A stretch of 64,000 nt of DNA from Caulobacter sp. Root1455 (lineage in GTDB: Bacteria; Pseudomonadota; Alphaproteobacteria; Caulobacterales; Caulobacteraceae), in contig NZ_LMFQ01000002.1 of the NCBI RefSeq assembly GCF_001426905.1, positions 526 to 64,525 on the forward strand, written 5' to 3'. Shown here piece after piece: positions 16,595-27,244 of this stretch. A model generated the notes under the pieces. It was given only the letters and a program-made list of their open reading frames with translations. It was not told the DNA's origin and did not search any database. Within the stretch, counting starts at the first letter, position 1; each line of letters starts with the position of its first letter. The position numbers were made by a program, and so were the translations under genes.

Positions 16595-17920
16595 TCAGGC
16601 ACCGCGTTCGGCCCTCTCCTTGCGTTCGGTTCGGGCGAAGGTCCGGGCCAGCCACAGGAACAGCGCCACCGCCAGCACGTAGAACGGCACGAGCGTGTAG
16701 AGCGCCATCTGCAGGGAGTTGTGCGGATGGCTGGCGTGGAAGAAGTCGCTGGCCGCCCCGACATAGGTGGGGCCCAGGCCCAGGCCGATGAAGTTCATGA
16801 TCAGCAGCAGCAGCGCGCCGGACATGACCCGCTGTTCGGGGCGCACCTCCTGCTGCACCAGCGTCACCGCCGACGACAGATAGAAGTAGTTCAGGAAGGT
16901 CGGGCCGATCAGGAAGGCCAGGGCCACCGGCCAGGTCGGGGCCCAGACGAAGCCGATATAGAACGGGATGGCCAGGGTCAGCGAGATGACCGGCGCCATG
17001 GCGTAAGCGACCTTGGACTTTTGGGTGAAGCGATCGATCACCCGGCCGGAGACGAAGATCCCCGCGCTCATGCCGATCCCCACCACCAGCGCGTACCACA
17101 GCGCCACGTCGCCCAGCGCCATGCCTTTCTCGCGCATCAGGAACAGGGTGGTGAAGTTGCCCAGCCCATAGGTGACGAATTGGGTCGCCCCGCTGCCCAG
17201 GGCCGCCAGCACCAGGGTCGGGCGCGAGAAGAACATCTTCAGCGTCGACCAGAAACCGGCCCTCACGGGCGCCGCGCCGGCCAGGCCGTCCAGGCCGCCG
17301 CGCGGCGGTTCCTTGACGATGAACGGCAGGATGCCCGCCGTCACGACCCCCACCGCGCCCAGCAGAACGAAGGCATGGCGCCAGTCGAAGGCCGCCGCGA
17401 TCGCCGCGCCGAAGGCGATTCCCAGCGCCGCCCCGACGGGCGGGCCGAGATTATAGATCCCCAGCGCCGTGCCGCGCCTGCCCGGCGGGAAGTAGTCGGA
17501 GATGATGGCGTAGGAAGGCGGCACGCCGCCGGCCTCGCCGAAGCCGACCGTCATCCGCGACACGGCGAACTGAGCGTAGTTGGCGGAAAATCCGCAGGCC
17601 GCCGTCGCCGCGCTCCAGATCCCGCAGGCCAGGGACAGCACCGCGACGCGGTTGGTGCGGTCGGCCAGCCAGCCGACCGGAATGGCGATGAAGCAGTAGA
17701 ACATCGCGAAATAGAGACCGCCGATCAGGCCCAGCTGGCCGTCGGTCACGTGCAGGCTGTCCTGGATCGGCTTGGCCAGGATCGACATCAGCTGCCGGTC
17801 CAGGAAGTTCAGGACGTAGACGAACCACAGGGCGCCCAGGACGAGCCAGGCGCGGCCGCTTACGGCGGTCGGGGGCGCGGCCTGGTCTGGCTGGACGGCG
17901 GGGGAGGGCGAGGCGGTCAT
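16595..17920 (-). CDS. Major facilitator superfamily transporter
   Basis: 441 residues with about 12 hydrophobic segments. N-terminal half motifs FVYVLNFLDRQLMSILAKPI, GWLADRTNR and RMTVGFGEAGGVPPSYAI, then DYFPPGRRGTALGIYNLG, are typical of spinster-like MFS carriers found next to catabolic genes in sphingomonads and Caulobacter. It should move an organic anion or small hydrophobic compound across the inner membrane. It is divergent from the carboxylesterase operon, and operator-like site 3 lies in the shared 259-bp region, so both directions may be controlled together. Substrate unknown. Confidence 0.88.
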   Translation of the reverse strand: MTASPSPAVQPDQAAPPTAVSGRAWLVLGALWFVYVLNFLDRQLMSILAKPIQDSLHVTDGQLGLIGGLYFAMFYCFIAIPVGWLADRTNRVAVLSLACGIWSAATAACGFSANYAQFAVSRMTVGFGEAGGVPPSYAIISDYFPPGRRGTALGIYNLGPPVGAALGIAFGAAIAAAFDWRHAFVLLGAVGVVTAGILPFIVKEPPRGGLDGLAGAAPVRAGFWSTLKMFFSRPTLVLAALGSGATQFVTYGLGNFTTLFLMREKGMALGDVALWYALVVGIGMSAGIFVSGRVIDRFTQKSKVAYAMAPVISLTLAIPFYIGFVWAPTWPVALAFLIGPTFLNYFYLSSAVTLVQQEVRPEQRVMSGALLLLIMNFIGLGLGPTYVGAASDFFHASHPHNSLQMALYTLVPFYVLAVALFLWLARTFARTERKERAERGA

Positions 17921-18071
17921 CGACGAGCCACCGGGACGACGTCAAGCTTGATTGGGGCGCGCGAACAGGGTCGCGGCGCTTTCGCGCACATGGTCTTCAA
18001 GGGTCATCCTCCCAGCCGCCGTTTTTCCAGCTTGGCTTTCTCCAAGCATGCGCTCAAACAGGATCAAAGAT

Positions 18072-18101
18072 CAATATTCACACGCACGATAGTGAATGTT
18101 G
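18072..18101. promoter_or_regulatory. Operator-like palindrome: site 3
   Basis: Outer halves CAATATTCAC and GTGAATGTTG (9 of 10 positions complementary) with a 10-bp centre. It shares design CAATAYTSAC-N10-GTSARTRTTG with site 1. The right edge overlaps TTGACA, a perfect -35 hexamer at 18099-18104, although no convincing -10 follows at 17 bp. The esterase start is 78 bp downstream. Confidence 0.7.
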
Positions 18102-18179
18102 ACAGGCGCCGGGATCGTCGTCACGCTGGGTTCGCAAACGTCGGCGCGAACGACCGACGCTGATCCGGGGAGAAACGTC

Positions 18180-19850
18180 ATGAAAGCTCGGGCAAGGTCC
18201 CTGGATTCGCTGGTTTCCCGAGCATTCGTCCTCACCCTGACCCTTTCGGCGTTGACCGCGGCGCCGGTCGCGGCATGGGCGGATCAGCCCGTCGTCCGCG
18301 CGCCGGCCGGCGCGCTGCGCGGCGTCGACCAGGACGGCCTGCGGGTCTTCAAGGGCGTGCCCTACGCCGCCGCCCCCGTCGGCGCGCTGCGCTGGAAGCC
18401 GCCCGCCGCCGCGCCGGCCTGGAGCGGCGTGCGCGACGCGCTCGACTTCGGCCCGGCCTGTTATCAGCGCAAGCCGCGTCCCGGCGGCATCTATAGCTCG
18501 CCGCTGAAGGCGATGAGCGAGGACTGCCTGTCGCTGAACATCTGGGCGCCCGAAAAGATCAGGAAGGCCCCGGTGCTGGTCTGGATCCACGGCGGTTCGC
18601 TGACCGGCGGCGCCAGCAGCGAGGGGATGTACGACGGGGCGGCCTTGGCCAGGCAGGGTCTGGTCGTGGTTTCGATCAACTATCGCCTTGGCGTCCTGGG
18701 CTACATGGCCCATCCCGAGCTCAGCGCGGAGTCGCCGGACCACGTCTCGGGCAACTACGGCCTGCTCGACCAGATCGCCGCCCTGCGCTGGGTCCAAAGC
18801 AACATCGCCGCCTTCGGGGGCGACCCGAAGAACGTCACCATCGCCGGGGAGTCGGCGGGGGGCTTGAGCGTCATGTACCTGATGGCCTCGCCGCCGGCCC
18901 GCGGCCTGTTCCAGAAGGCGATCGCCCAGAGCGCCTACATGGTCTCGACGCCCGACCTGCGCGAGCCGAGGTTCGGCCATGTCCCGGCCGAGGCCATGGG
19001 CGCGGCGACAGCCGCCAAGCTGGGCGCCAAGAGCCTGGCCGATCTGCGGGCCATGGACGCCGAGACCCTGACCACTTCGGCCCTGATGGCCGGCTTCCAG
19101 ACCTTCGGCGCCGTCGACGGCAAGGTGCTGCCGGCCCAGCTGGTCGACGCCTTCGATCGCGGGGAACAAGCCCGCGTGCCGATCCTGGCCGGCTTCAACA
19201 GCGGCGAGATCCGCTCGCTGCGCGTGCTGGCCCCGCCGCCGCCCGCCGACGCGGCGACCTACGAGGCCGAGATCCGCAAGCGCTATGGCGACCTGGCCGA
19301 CGATTTCCTCAAGCTCTACCCGTCCAGCGACCTAGCCGAGAGCGTGCTGCTGACGACCCGCGACGCGCTCTACGGCTGGACCGCTGAGCGGCTGGTCGCC
19401 AAGCAGACGGCCGCCGGCGCGCCGGGCTATCTCTACCTGTTCGACCATGGCTATCCGGCGGCGGACGCGGCGGGGCTGCACGGCTTCCACGCCAGCGAGA
19501 TCCCCTACGTCTTCGGCACGGCGAACATGACCCCGCCGGCCTGGCCGAAGAACCCGGACACGCCTGTCGAGGCCAGGCTGTCGACGGCCATGATCCGCTA
19601 TTGGGCCTCGTTCGCCCGCGGCGGCGTCCCGAAGGCGGCCGGCGAGCCCGCCTGGAAGCCCTATGGAAGCGAGCGCGCCTACATGGCCTTCGTCGAGGGA
19701 CCCCAGCCGGGCGTCCATCTGCGGCCGGGCATGTACGAACTGAACGAAACCGTCATGTGCCGTCGCCGGGCCCAGGGCGACACCCCGTGGAACTGGAACG
19801 TCGGCGTCGTCTCGCCGCCGCTTCCGCCCAAGACCGGCCAGTGCGGATAA
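18180..19850 (+). CDS. Type-B carboxylesterase, secreted
   Basis: 556 residues from the ATG at 18180 (GGGGAGAAACGTC upstream); the start at 18096 lies inside the operator-like palindrome and would bury the signal peptide. The signal peptide covers about 1-37. Alpha/beta-hydrolase landmarks of the carboxylesterase/cholinesterase family: GVPYAAAPVGALRWKPP, SEDCLSLNIW, oxyanion HGG, nucleophile elbow GESAGG (Ser about 225) and GFHASEIPYVFG with the catalytic His near 440. It should cleave a carboxylic ester in the periplasm or outside. It begins an operon with an acyl-CoA ligase 12 bp downstream, so the released acid may be activated by that enzyme. Confidence 0.92.
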   Translation: MKARARSLDSLVSRAFVLTLTLSALTAAPVAAWADQPVVRAPAGALRGVDQDGLRVFKGVPYAAAPVGALRWKPPAAAPAWSGVRDALDFGPACYQRKPRPGGIYSSPLKAMSEDCLSLNIWAPEKIRKAPVLVWIHGGSLTGGASSEGMYDGAALARQGLVVVSINYRLGVLGYMAHPELSAESPDHVSGNYGLLDQIAALRWVQSNIAAFGGDPKNVTIAGESAGGLSVMYLMASPPARGLFQKAIAQSAYMVSTPDLREPRFGHVPAEAMGAATAAKLGAKSLADLRAMDAETLTTSALMAGFQTFGAVDGKVLPAQLVDAFDRGEQARVPILAGFNSGEIRSLRVLAPPPPADAATYEAEIRKRYGDLADDFLKLYPSSDLAESVLLTTRDALYGWTAERLVAKQTAAGAPGYLYLFDHGYPAADAAGLHGFHASEIPYVFGTANMTPPAWPKNPDTPVEARLSTAMIRYWASFARGGVPKAAGEPAWKPYGSERAYMAFVEGPQPGVHLRPGMYELNETVMCRRRAQGDTPWNWNVGVVSPPLPPKTGQCG

Positions 19851-19862
19851 CGAGTACGCCCG

Positions 19863-21446
<1,584 letters not shown>

Positions 21447-21520
21447 TCCAAGGGCGCGCGCTCCCGCGCCGATCTTCGATTCCAAGAGCGCCACGACGCT
21501 CGTCCAGGGGAATGTCGCCG

Positions 21521-22726
21521 ATGAAGGTTCTGTCCAACATGGTCCGCGGGCTGCTGGGTTTGGCGGCGCTGGTCGTCGTGCAGGGCGTCGCCCTGGCCCA
21601 GGCGCCGGATCCCAACGTCCAGCATCCCGACTACGCCGACCCGGCGCTCTGGCTGTGCCGTCCGGACCTGAAGGACAACCGCTGCGAGGTCGACCTCGAC
21701 GCCACCGTCATCGCGCCCAGCGGCGGGATGACGGTCGAGCGCTATGTCGCCGCCAAGGATCCGAAGATCGACTGCTTCTTCGTCTATCCCACCGTCTCCA
21801 ATGATCCCGGCTGGGTTTCGGACTTCTCGCCCGACGCGGCCGAGTGGGACGACATCAAGGTGCAGTTCGCCCGGTTCGGATCGGTCTGCCGGCAGTTCGC
21901 GCCGCTTTATCGCCAGGGGACGCTGCGGCGGCTGCGGGCCCCGAGCGGCGGCCCGGCCCCGGTGGGGGCGCAGCCGCCCCCCGGCTTCGGCGGGTTTTCC
22001 GACGTCGTCGAGGCCTGGAACTGGTACCTGGCCCACGAGAACAAGGGGCGCGGCGTCGTCCTGATCGGCCACAGCCAGGGCGGAGCCATGATCACCCGGC
22101 TGATCACCCAGGAGATCGACGGCAAGCCCGTCCAGAAACAACTGGTCTCGGCCCTGATCCTGGGCGCGCCGGTCATGGTCCCGCCCGGCAAGGACGTCGG
22201 CGGCGCGTTTAAGTCGGTTCCGCTGTGCCGGGCCGCCGACCAGACCGGCTGCGTGATCACCTACGCGACCTTCCGTGACCGCCTGCCGCCGCCGGCCAAC
22301 TCCCGCTTCGGCAAGGTCCGTGACGGTCTGCGCGCGGCCTGTGTCAATCCGGCCAACCTGGGCGGCGGCAAGGGCGAGCCGGAGTCCTATTTCATCACCC
22401 AGGGCTTCCTGAACGGCTCCGGCGGCGACATCCGACCGGAGTGGGTGCGGCCCATGCGGCCGATCGGGACCTTCTTCGTGAAGACGCCGGGCTTGGTTTC
22501 CACCGAATGCGTCGAGAGCGGCGACTTCAACTACCTGGCCCTGCACGTGAACGCCGTCCCGGCCGATCCGCGCACCGACGAGCTGGGCGGCCAGATCATC
22601 CGGCGTACGGGCGTGGATCTTTCGTGGGGCCTGCACCTGCTCGACGTCGACCACTCGATCGGCACGCTGATCCGCCTGGTCCGAAAGCAGGGCGAGGCCT
22701 ACGTGGCTGATCCGCCGCAGGGCTGA
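21521..22726 (+). CDS. DUF3089 family secreted alpha/beta-hydrolase
   Basis: 401 residues from the ATG at 21521; the ATG at 21512 sits too close to the AGGGG site. A signal peptide (to about residue 25, VVVQGVALAQ) precedes DYADPALWLCRPD, FFVYPTVSND and a lipase-type nucleophile elbow IGHSQGGAMITRLI (Ser about 184). Together these are characteristic of the DUF3089 family, alpha/beta-hydrolases of unknown substrate. Several cysteines in the mature protein could form disulfides. It follows the ligase by 74 bp and ends with an intrinsic terminator, closing the esterase-ligase-hydrolase operon. Confidence 0.88.
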   Translation: MKVLSNMVRGLLGLAALVVVQGVALAQAPDPNVQHPDYADPALWLCRPDLKDNRCEVDLDATVIAPSGGMTVERYVAAKDPKIDCFFVYPTVSNDPGWVSDFSPDAAEWDDIKVQFARFGSVCRQFAPLYRQGTLRRLRAPSGGPAPVGAQPPPGFGGFSDVVEAWNWYLAHENKGRGVVLIGHSQGGAMITRLITQEIDGKPVQKQLVSALILGAPVMVPPGKDVGGAFKSVPLCRAADQTGCVITYATFRDRLPPPANSRFGKVRDGLRAACVNPANLGGGKGEPESYFITQGFLNGSGGDIRPEWVRPMRPIGTFFVKTPGLVSTECVESGDFNYLALHVNAVPADPRTDELGGQIIRRTGVDLSWGLHLLDVDHSIGTLIRLVRKQGEAYVADPPQG

Positions 22727-22745
22727 TCTCTTCACATCCTGCGAC

Positions 22746-22775
22746 AACGGCCGGCGTTTCGACGTCGGCCGTTTT
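22746..22775 (+). terminator. Intrinsic terminator closing the esterase operon
   Basis: AACGGCCG and CGGCCGTT (22746-22753 and 22766-22773) form a GC-rich stem followed by TTTTGCTTT, 20 bp after the DUF3089 stop codon. Confidence 0.8.
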
Positions 22776-22902
22776 GCTTTATGCCCGTCAGGGCGTCTTT
22801 CGTCCGTATTGGCATTGAATTTCGAAAGACGCGGCGCCACGTCGGGGGCGCTGAAGGCGAGCCGTCGGAGCGCTCAAGTCGGAATCGGGGATTTAGAAGA
22901 CC

Positions 22903-23973
22903 GTGGGATCATCCCAGAAAGACGAGCCGGGCCTGGTGCGCCAAGCCCATGGCCTGACCGCCGACCTGACGACGCCTGATCGCACGATCTATTGGCTGGA
23001 TCTGGTCCTGACGGCGACGGTCGCCTGGAGCGGCCTGTGGCTGGCGGCCACCGCCCGCCATCCGGACGTAATCGCCGCCGCCGGCCTGGTCGGCCTGCTG
23101 GCCCTGTACCGCGGCCTGAGCTTCATCCACGAGATCAGCCACCTGCGGCCCAAGGACGTGCCGGGTTTCCGCCTGGGCTGGAACTTGCTGATCGGCGTGC
23201 CGCTGATGACCCCGTCGATGATGTATGAGGGCGTGCACAACCTGCACCACGCCAAGCATCGCTTCGGCACCGCCAAGGATCCGGAATATCTGCCGCTGGG
23301 CCGCTATTCGCCCTTCAAGCTGGGCCTATTCGCGGCGATTTCGCTGCTGGCCCCGCTGGGCGTGATCCTGCGCTCGGGCGTCCTGGTTCCGCTGTCTTTC
23401 GTGGTCCCGCCCGTGCGCCGTTTCGTCAGGACCAAGCTGTCGGCCCTGGTTATCAATCCCGACTTCGTGCGCGAGGACAACGACAAGACCCGGCCCGACT
23501 GGCTGGCCCAGGAGATCGGCTGCTGGCTGTGGTGCTGGGGCGGCGCGGCCTTGACCGTCGCCGGCGTCGTGCCCGTGCGCGTGGTCCTGACCTGGTTCGC
23601 CCTGTTCTCGCTGGCCACCTTCGTCAACCAGTTGCGCACCCTGGTGGCGCACTATTGGGAGAACGACGGCGAGATGATGAGCTTCGAGGATCAGTTCCTC
23701 GACTCGGTCAACGTGCCGCCACCGGCCCTGCTGCCGTTCCTGTGGGCGCCGGTCGGCTTGCGCTACCACGCTCTGCACCATCTGCTGCCGCGCCTGCCGT
23801 ACCACAACCTGGGCAAGGCCCATGCGCGGCTGTCGGCCCAGCTGGCGGCGACCTCGCCCTATCACCGGGTCGAGGAGAAGGGGTTGTTCGTGGCGCTGGG
23901 CAAGCTGTTCCGCCGCGCCGGCGTGACGCCGCTAACGGTCGAGGCCGACCCGGTCGAACGCCAGAGCGCCTGA
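22903..23973 (+). CDS. Membrane fatty acid desaturase family protein
   Basis: 356 residues with four or so hydrophobic segments and the di-iron histidine boxes of integral membrane desaturases/hydroxylases: HEISH (about 74-78), HNLHH (about 109-113) and HALHH (near 290). It should introduce a double bond or hydroxyl into an acyl or related chain at the inner membrane. GTG start at 22903 is the only reasonable start. Its last 42 bp overlap the end of the convergent DoxX-like gene. A terminator separates it from the hydrolase operon, so joint regulation with that operon is uncertain. Confidence 0.88.
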   Translation: MGSSQKDEPGLVRQAHGLTADLTTPDRTIYWLDLVLTATVAWSGLWLAATARHPDVIAAAGLVGLLALYRGLSFIHEISHLRPKDVPGFRLGWNLLIGVPLMTPSMMYEGVHNLHHAKHRFGTAKDPEYLPLGRYSPFKLGLFAAISLLAPLGVILRSGVLVPLSFVVPPVRRFVRTKLSALVINPDFVREDNDKTRPDWLAQEIGCWLWCWGGAALTVAGVVPVRVVLTWFALFSLATFVNQLRTLVAHYWENDGEMMSFEDQFLDSVNVPPPALLPFLWAPVGLRYHALHHLLPRLPYHNLGKAHARLSAQLAATSPYHRVEEKGLFVALGKLFRRAGVTPLTVEADPVERQSA

Positions 23974-24699
23974 GGGCTCAGAACCCGGCAGGGACTGGCG
24001 CAGGGCCCAGGCCGCGCCGGTCAGCGACAGGGCGACGGCCGTCATCGTCCATTCCAGCTGGCTGCCCGGCGCGGCGATCACGCGCGGGATGTGCAGCAGC
24101 ACGACGAAGCTTCCCATCATCGCCGTCAGCAGGGTCGCCGCCAGCCGGGGCACCACGCCGAACAGGATCGCCAGCCCGGCGGCCAGGTGGCCGGCGCCGG
24201 TCGCATAGGCCCAGAACAGCGGGTAGGGGATCCAGCCGGGCACCATCTTGGCCGTGAAGTCGGCATAGGCGAAGTGGCTCAGGCCGAAGACCAGCGGGCA
24301 GAGGCCGTAGATCAGCCGCGCGGCCAGCCGCAGCCGGTCATTGGGCGGCTGGGTCGACAGGGTGAACGGCGCCAGCCCCCCGGCCGACAGCGACAGGATC
24401 TCGGCCAGGCCCAGCCACGAGCCGACGCTGGCGGGCGCGGCGACGGGTTCGGGGCCATGCAAGGCGACCCAGCCCAGATAGACCGCGGCCAGCGCCGCCG
24501 AGGCGGGGCGGGCGGTGCGCGACCACAGGACGCCCAGGCCCAGGACCAGCATGACCACGGCGCTGACCAGGGCCAGGAGGTGATGGCCGGGCAGGTCCTT
24601 GGGCACGGGCTGCCACTGCAGCGCGAAGTCGCCGAAGACCAGGCCGATGATCCCCAGCGCCGTCGCGCCGAGGCCGTAGGGAACGCCGTCGCGGTTCAT
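23932..24699 (-). CDS. DoxX-like integral membrane protein
   Basis: 255 residues with about seven hydrophobic segments. The second half (LIYGLCPLVFGLSHFAYADF, MVPGWIPYPLFWAYATGAGH, LAAGLAILFGVVPRLAATLL) matches the DoxX-like family of small inner-membrane proteins, whose function is poorly defined. The ATG at 24699 follows GGGAGG at a good distance; the longer in-frame extension upstream has no coding character. It is divergent from an AraC regulator (145 bp between), a likely controller. Its 3' end overlaps the desaturase gene. Confidence 0.8.
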   Translation of the reverse strand: MNRDGVPYGLGATALGIIGLVFGDFALQWQPVPKDLPGHHLLALVSAVVMLVLGLGVLWSRTARPASAALAAVYLGWVALHGPEPVAAPASVGSWLGLAEILSLSAGGLAPFTLSTQPPNDRLRLAARLIYGLCPLVFGLSHFAYADFTAKMVPGWIPYPLFWAYATGAGHLAAGLAILFGVVPRLAATLLTAMMGSFVVLLHIPRVIAAPGSQLEWTMTAVALSLTGAAWALRQSLPGSEPSGALAFDRVGLDR

Positions 24700-24843
24700 G
24701 AATCCTCCCGTTCGAGACGGCGAGCTTGGCCCGCCGGCCGTTGGCTGGCTTGGGGTTTGTTGCGCGGAGCGTGTTGCTCGAGACCCGTTGCCTAGAGGCG
24801 GCGAGGCGGGTTCTATGGGCGCGCACCCTGACGGAGGCGTTGC

Positions 24844-25656
24844 ATGTTCCGCGTCGAGACCCACGGCCCCGCCTTGGCCGCCCGTTCGCCGCTGTACGGC
24901 GCCGGCGAGGCGCGCTGCGCCACCGACGACTCGGCCCCGATCGAGAAGTGCTACGCCGGCCCGGTGATCGGCGTCGTCGTGGCGGGCGCCTTCGACTACG
25001 GCGGCCGCCACGGCCGGACCCGCGCCACGCCCGGCGCGATCCTGCTGGGCAACGCCGGAGAGAGCTTCGACTGCCGCCACCTGGACGCCAGCGGCAATCG
25101 CCGGGCGGTGATCGCCCTGCATGCGGACCTGCTGGCCGAGGTCGCCAACGATCACGGGCTGGACGATCCCGCCTTCGCCGTCTCGGCCCTGGCTCCGTCG
25201 CGCGAGACCGCGCCGCTCTATGGCGCGGTGCGGCGGGCGGCGGGCGGACTGCGTCTCGGCGAGGAGGAGGTGATCGATCTGACGGCCCGCGCCCTGACCC
25301 TGGGGCGTCGCACGCGGCGGGCCGCGCCGACCCAGGTCGAGCGTCGGCGCATCCGCGAGGTGGTCCGGCATCTGGATGTCGCTTACGCGGAGCCTTGCGG
25401 GCTGGAGACCCTGGCCGCCATGGGCCAGGTCAGCCGTTTCCACTTCATCCGGCTGTTTCGGGCGGTGACCGGCGAAAGCCCGCGCCAATATCTGATCGGC
25501 GCGCGTCTGCGGGCCGCCGCCGACCGATTGACCGATACGGCCGAGCCGATCACCCGCATCGCCTTCGACATCGGCTTCAACGACATCTCGCACTTCAACG
25601 CCACGTTCCGCCGGGCGTTCGGCCTGTCGCCCACGGCGTGGAGACGGACGGCCTAG
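24844..25656 (+). CDS. AraC family transcriptional regulator
   Basis: 270 residues. The C-terminal about 100 residues carry the two HTH units of AraC/XylS proteins: LETLAAMGQVSRFHFIRLF and ITRIAFDIGFNDISHFNATF, followed by RRAFGLSPTAWRR. The N-terminal half is a cupin-like sensor region (TPGAILLGNAGESFDC). It probably controls the divergent DoxX-like gene and/or itself. It ends within 4 bp of the convergent oxidoreductase gene (shared bases 25653-25656). Ligand unknown. Confidence 0.9.
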   Translation: MFRVETHGPALAARSPLYGAGEARCATDDSAPIEKCYAGPVIGVVVAGAFDYGGRHGRTRATPGAILLGNAGESFDCRHLDASGNRRAVIALHADLLAEVANDHGLDDPAFAVSALAPSRETAPLYGAVRRAAGGLRLGEEEVIDLTARALTLGRRTRRAAPTQVERRRIREVVRHLDVAYAEPCGLETLAAMGQVSRFHFIRLFRAVTGESPRQYLIGARLRAAADRLTDTAEPITRIAFDIGFNDISHFNATFRRAFGLSPTAWRRTA

Positions 25657-26573
25657 GCGTCCAACGCTCGCACCACCGTCTCGCACAGCCGGTGCGTCCC
25701 CAACGCGTCCAGCGCCGAAAGCCGTCGCCCGTCGCGCACGGCGCTCAGGAAATGGTCGCACAGGCCCTCGAACCCCCGCTGGCGGCCGACCGGGGTCCAG
25801 TCGCCGCGCCGGGTCAGGTGGTCCTGGGCCGACTGGTCGACGACCTGGGCCATGTCGACGATCCGCCGCTTGGCGCCGGCGCCCGAGACCTCCCCCGAGA
25901 CTTCCAGCGTCTCTTCGTTCGCGCCGCTGACCCGGTTCATGACGCCCAGGGCGTCGCGGCCGTCGCCCGACAGCGACAGGGCCACATGCTGCAGCAGGCC
26001 GTCCACGACCCGGCCATGCACCCGCGCGTCGCCCGCGCCGGGGGCCAGGAACCGCAGGGTGTCCACCACGTGGATGAAGTCGTCGAACACCACCCGGCGC
26101 GGATGGTCGGCCTGGTCGGCGCGGTTCTTCTGCATGACCGTCAGCGGCAGGCCCAGGGCGGCGGCGTCGCGATAGACCGGAGCGAAACGGCGGTTGAAAC
26201 CGACCATCAGCGAGACGCCGCGCGTCTCGGCCAGGTCGACCAGGGCCTCGCTGTCGGCGGCGTTGTCGGCCAGCGGCTTGTCGACCAGGGTCGGCACGCC
26301 GGCCTCCAGCAGGCGGCGGACGATGTCCGGATGCGCCGCCGTGGCCGCGTGGACCAGGGCGCCGTCCAGGCCTTCCGCCAGGGCCGTGTCCAGTTGGGCG
26401 TGCAGCCGCTCGACCCGCCAGGCCGCGCCCAGCGCCGCCAGGGTCTGGGCATCGCGGGTGACGAAGACCAGATCGAGGTCCGCGCGAGGACCCAGCACGG
26501 GCAGGTAGGCCTTCCTGGCGATGTCGCCCAGGCCGATCATCGCGATACGGAGAGGGGCGATGCGCAGGGTCAT
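25653..26573 (-). CDS. Gfo/Idh/MocA family oxidoreductase
   Basis: 306 residues. The Rossmann motif is IAMIGLGDIARKAYLPVL near the N-terminus; VHAATAAHPDIVRRLLEAGV and LVDKPLADN (the family's EKP-like segment, with DKP) follow at about 80-100. These enzymes oxidise or reduce sugars and related compounds with NAD(P). Its start codon overlaps the bioD stop (ATGA), so it is the third gene of a bioF-bioD operon, yet no known role in biotin synthesis fits it. Translational coupling suggests a related or housekeeping role; this is inference. Confidence 0.85.
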   Translation of the reverse strand: MTLRIAPLRIAMIGLGDIARKAYLPVLGPRADLDLVFVTRDAQTLAALGAAWRVERLHAQLDTALAEGLDGALVHAATAAHPDIVRRLLEAGVPTLVDKPLADNAADSEALVDLAETRGVSLMVGFNRRFAPVYRDAAALGLPLTVMQKNRADQADHPRRVVFDDFIHVVDTLRFLAPGAGDARVHGRVVDGLLQHVALSLSGDGRDALGVMNRVSGANEETLEVSGEVSGAGAKRRIVDMAQVVDQSAQDHLTRRGDWTPVGRQRGFEGLCDHFLSAVRDGRRLSALDALGTHRLCETVVRALDA

Positions 26574-27244
26574 GAAGTCCCCAAGACGTTGAGCAGGTGG
26601 TCGGCGAGGGCGGCGGCGTTCCAGGCGTCGGCCCGGGGCGCGAGAAACAATGGAACATCTTCCAGGAACGGCGCCAGGGCCTGGGCGGTCTGGGCCAGAT
26701 CCGGGGCGTCCAGGCTCTCACTCATCACCACGGCCGCGACCTCCGCCCTGGCGGAGCGCAGGGCGACCAGGGCCGTCAGGACGTGGCTGATCGTGCCGAG
26801 GTAGGAGCCCGCCACCAGCAGGACCGGCGCGCCGAGGGCGGTGATCATGTCCAGATTGGTCTCGCCGTCGGTCAGGGGCGACATCACCCCGCCGGCCCCT
26901 TCGACGAGCAGCAGGCCGTCGCGAAGCTCGGCGGCGCGGGCCACGGCGTCGATGACCATGTCGTCCAGGACCAGGGCCTGGCCCTCGAGCCGGGCGGCGA
27001 TGTTGGGCGACAGCGGGGCCCGGTAGCGGCGCGGGGCGATGCGGAACACGTCGCCGGGCGCGCCCAGGGCGGCGGCCAGCCGGGCCGGATCGCTGCCGGC
27101 CGCGTCCCTGGGATCGAAGCCGCTGACCACCGGCTTGAAGGCGTCGACGACCGCGCCCCGGGCTTTCAGGGCGCGGATCAGGGCGCAGCTGACATAGGTC
27201 TTGCCGATGTCCGTGCCCGTGCCGGTGACGAACAGGGCCGGCAT
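26570..27244 (-). CDS. bioD: Dethiobiotin synthetase
   Basis: 224 residues. P-loop FVTGTGTDIGKTYVSCAL starts at residue 5, and the second signature VEGAGGVMSPLTDGE is present. BioD forms the ureido ring of dethiobiotin from 7,8-diaminononanoate, CO2 and ATP, the third step of biotin ring assembly. Its ATG overlaps the bioF stop by one base, and its stop overlaps the downstream oxidoreductase start, so the three genes are translationally coupled. Confidence 0.95.
   Translation of the reverse strand: MPALFVTGTGTDIGKTYVSCALIRALKARGAVVDAFKPVVSGFDPRDAAGSDPARLAAALGAPGDVFRIAPRRYRAPLSPNIAARLEGQALVLDDMVIDAVARAAELRDGLLLVEGAGGVMSPLTDGETNLDMITALGAPVLLVAGSYLGTISHVLTALVALRSARAEVAAVVMSESLDAPDLAQTAQALAPFLEDVPLFLAPRADAWNAAALADHLLNVLGTS

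Noticed and set aside
23932-26721. 929-codon minus-strand open frame
   Set aside because: Only the last 255 codons (from 24699) have a signal of a real protein; the rest is antisense to the AraC gene and out of frame with the oxidoreductase and bioD, a GC-rich artefact.
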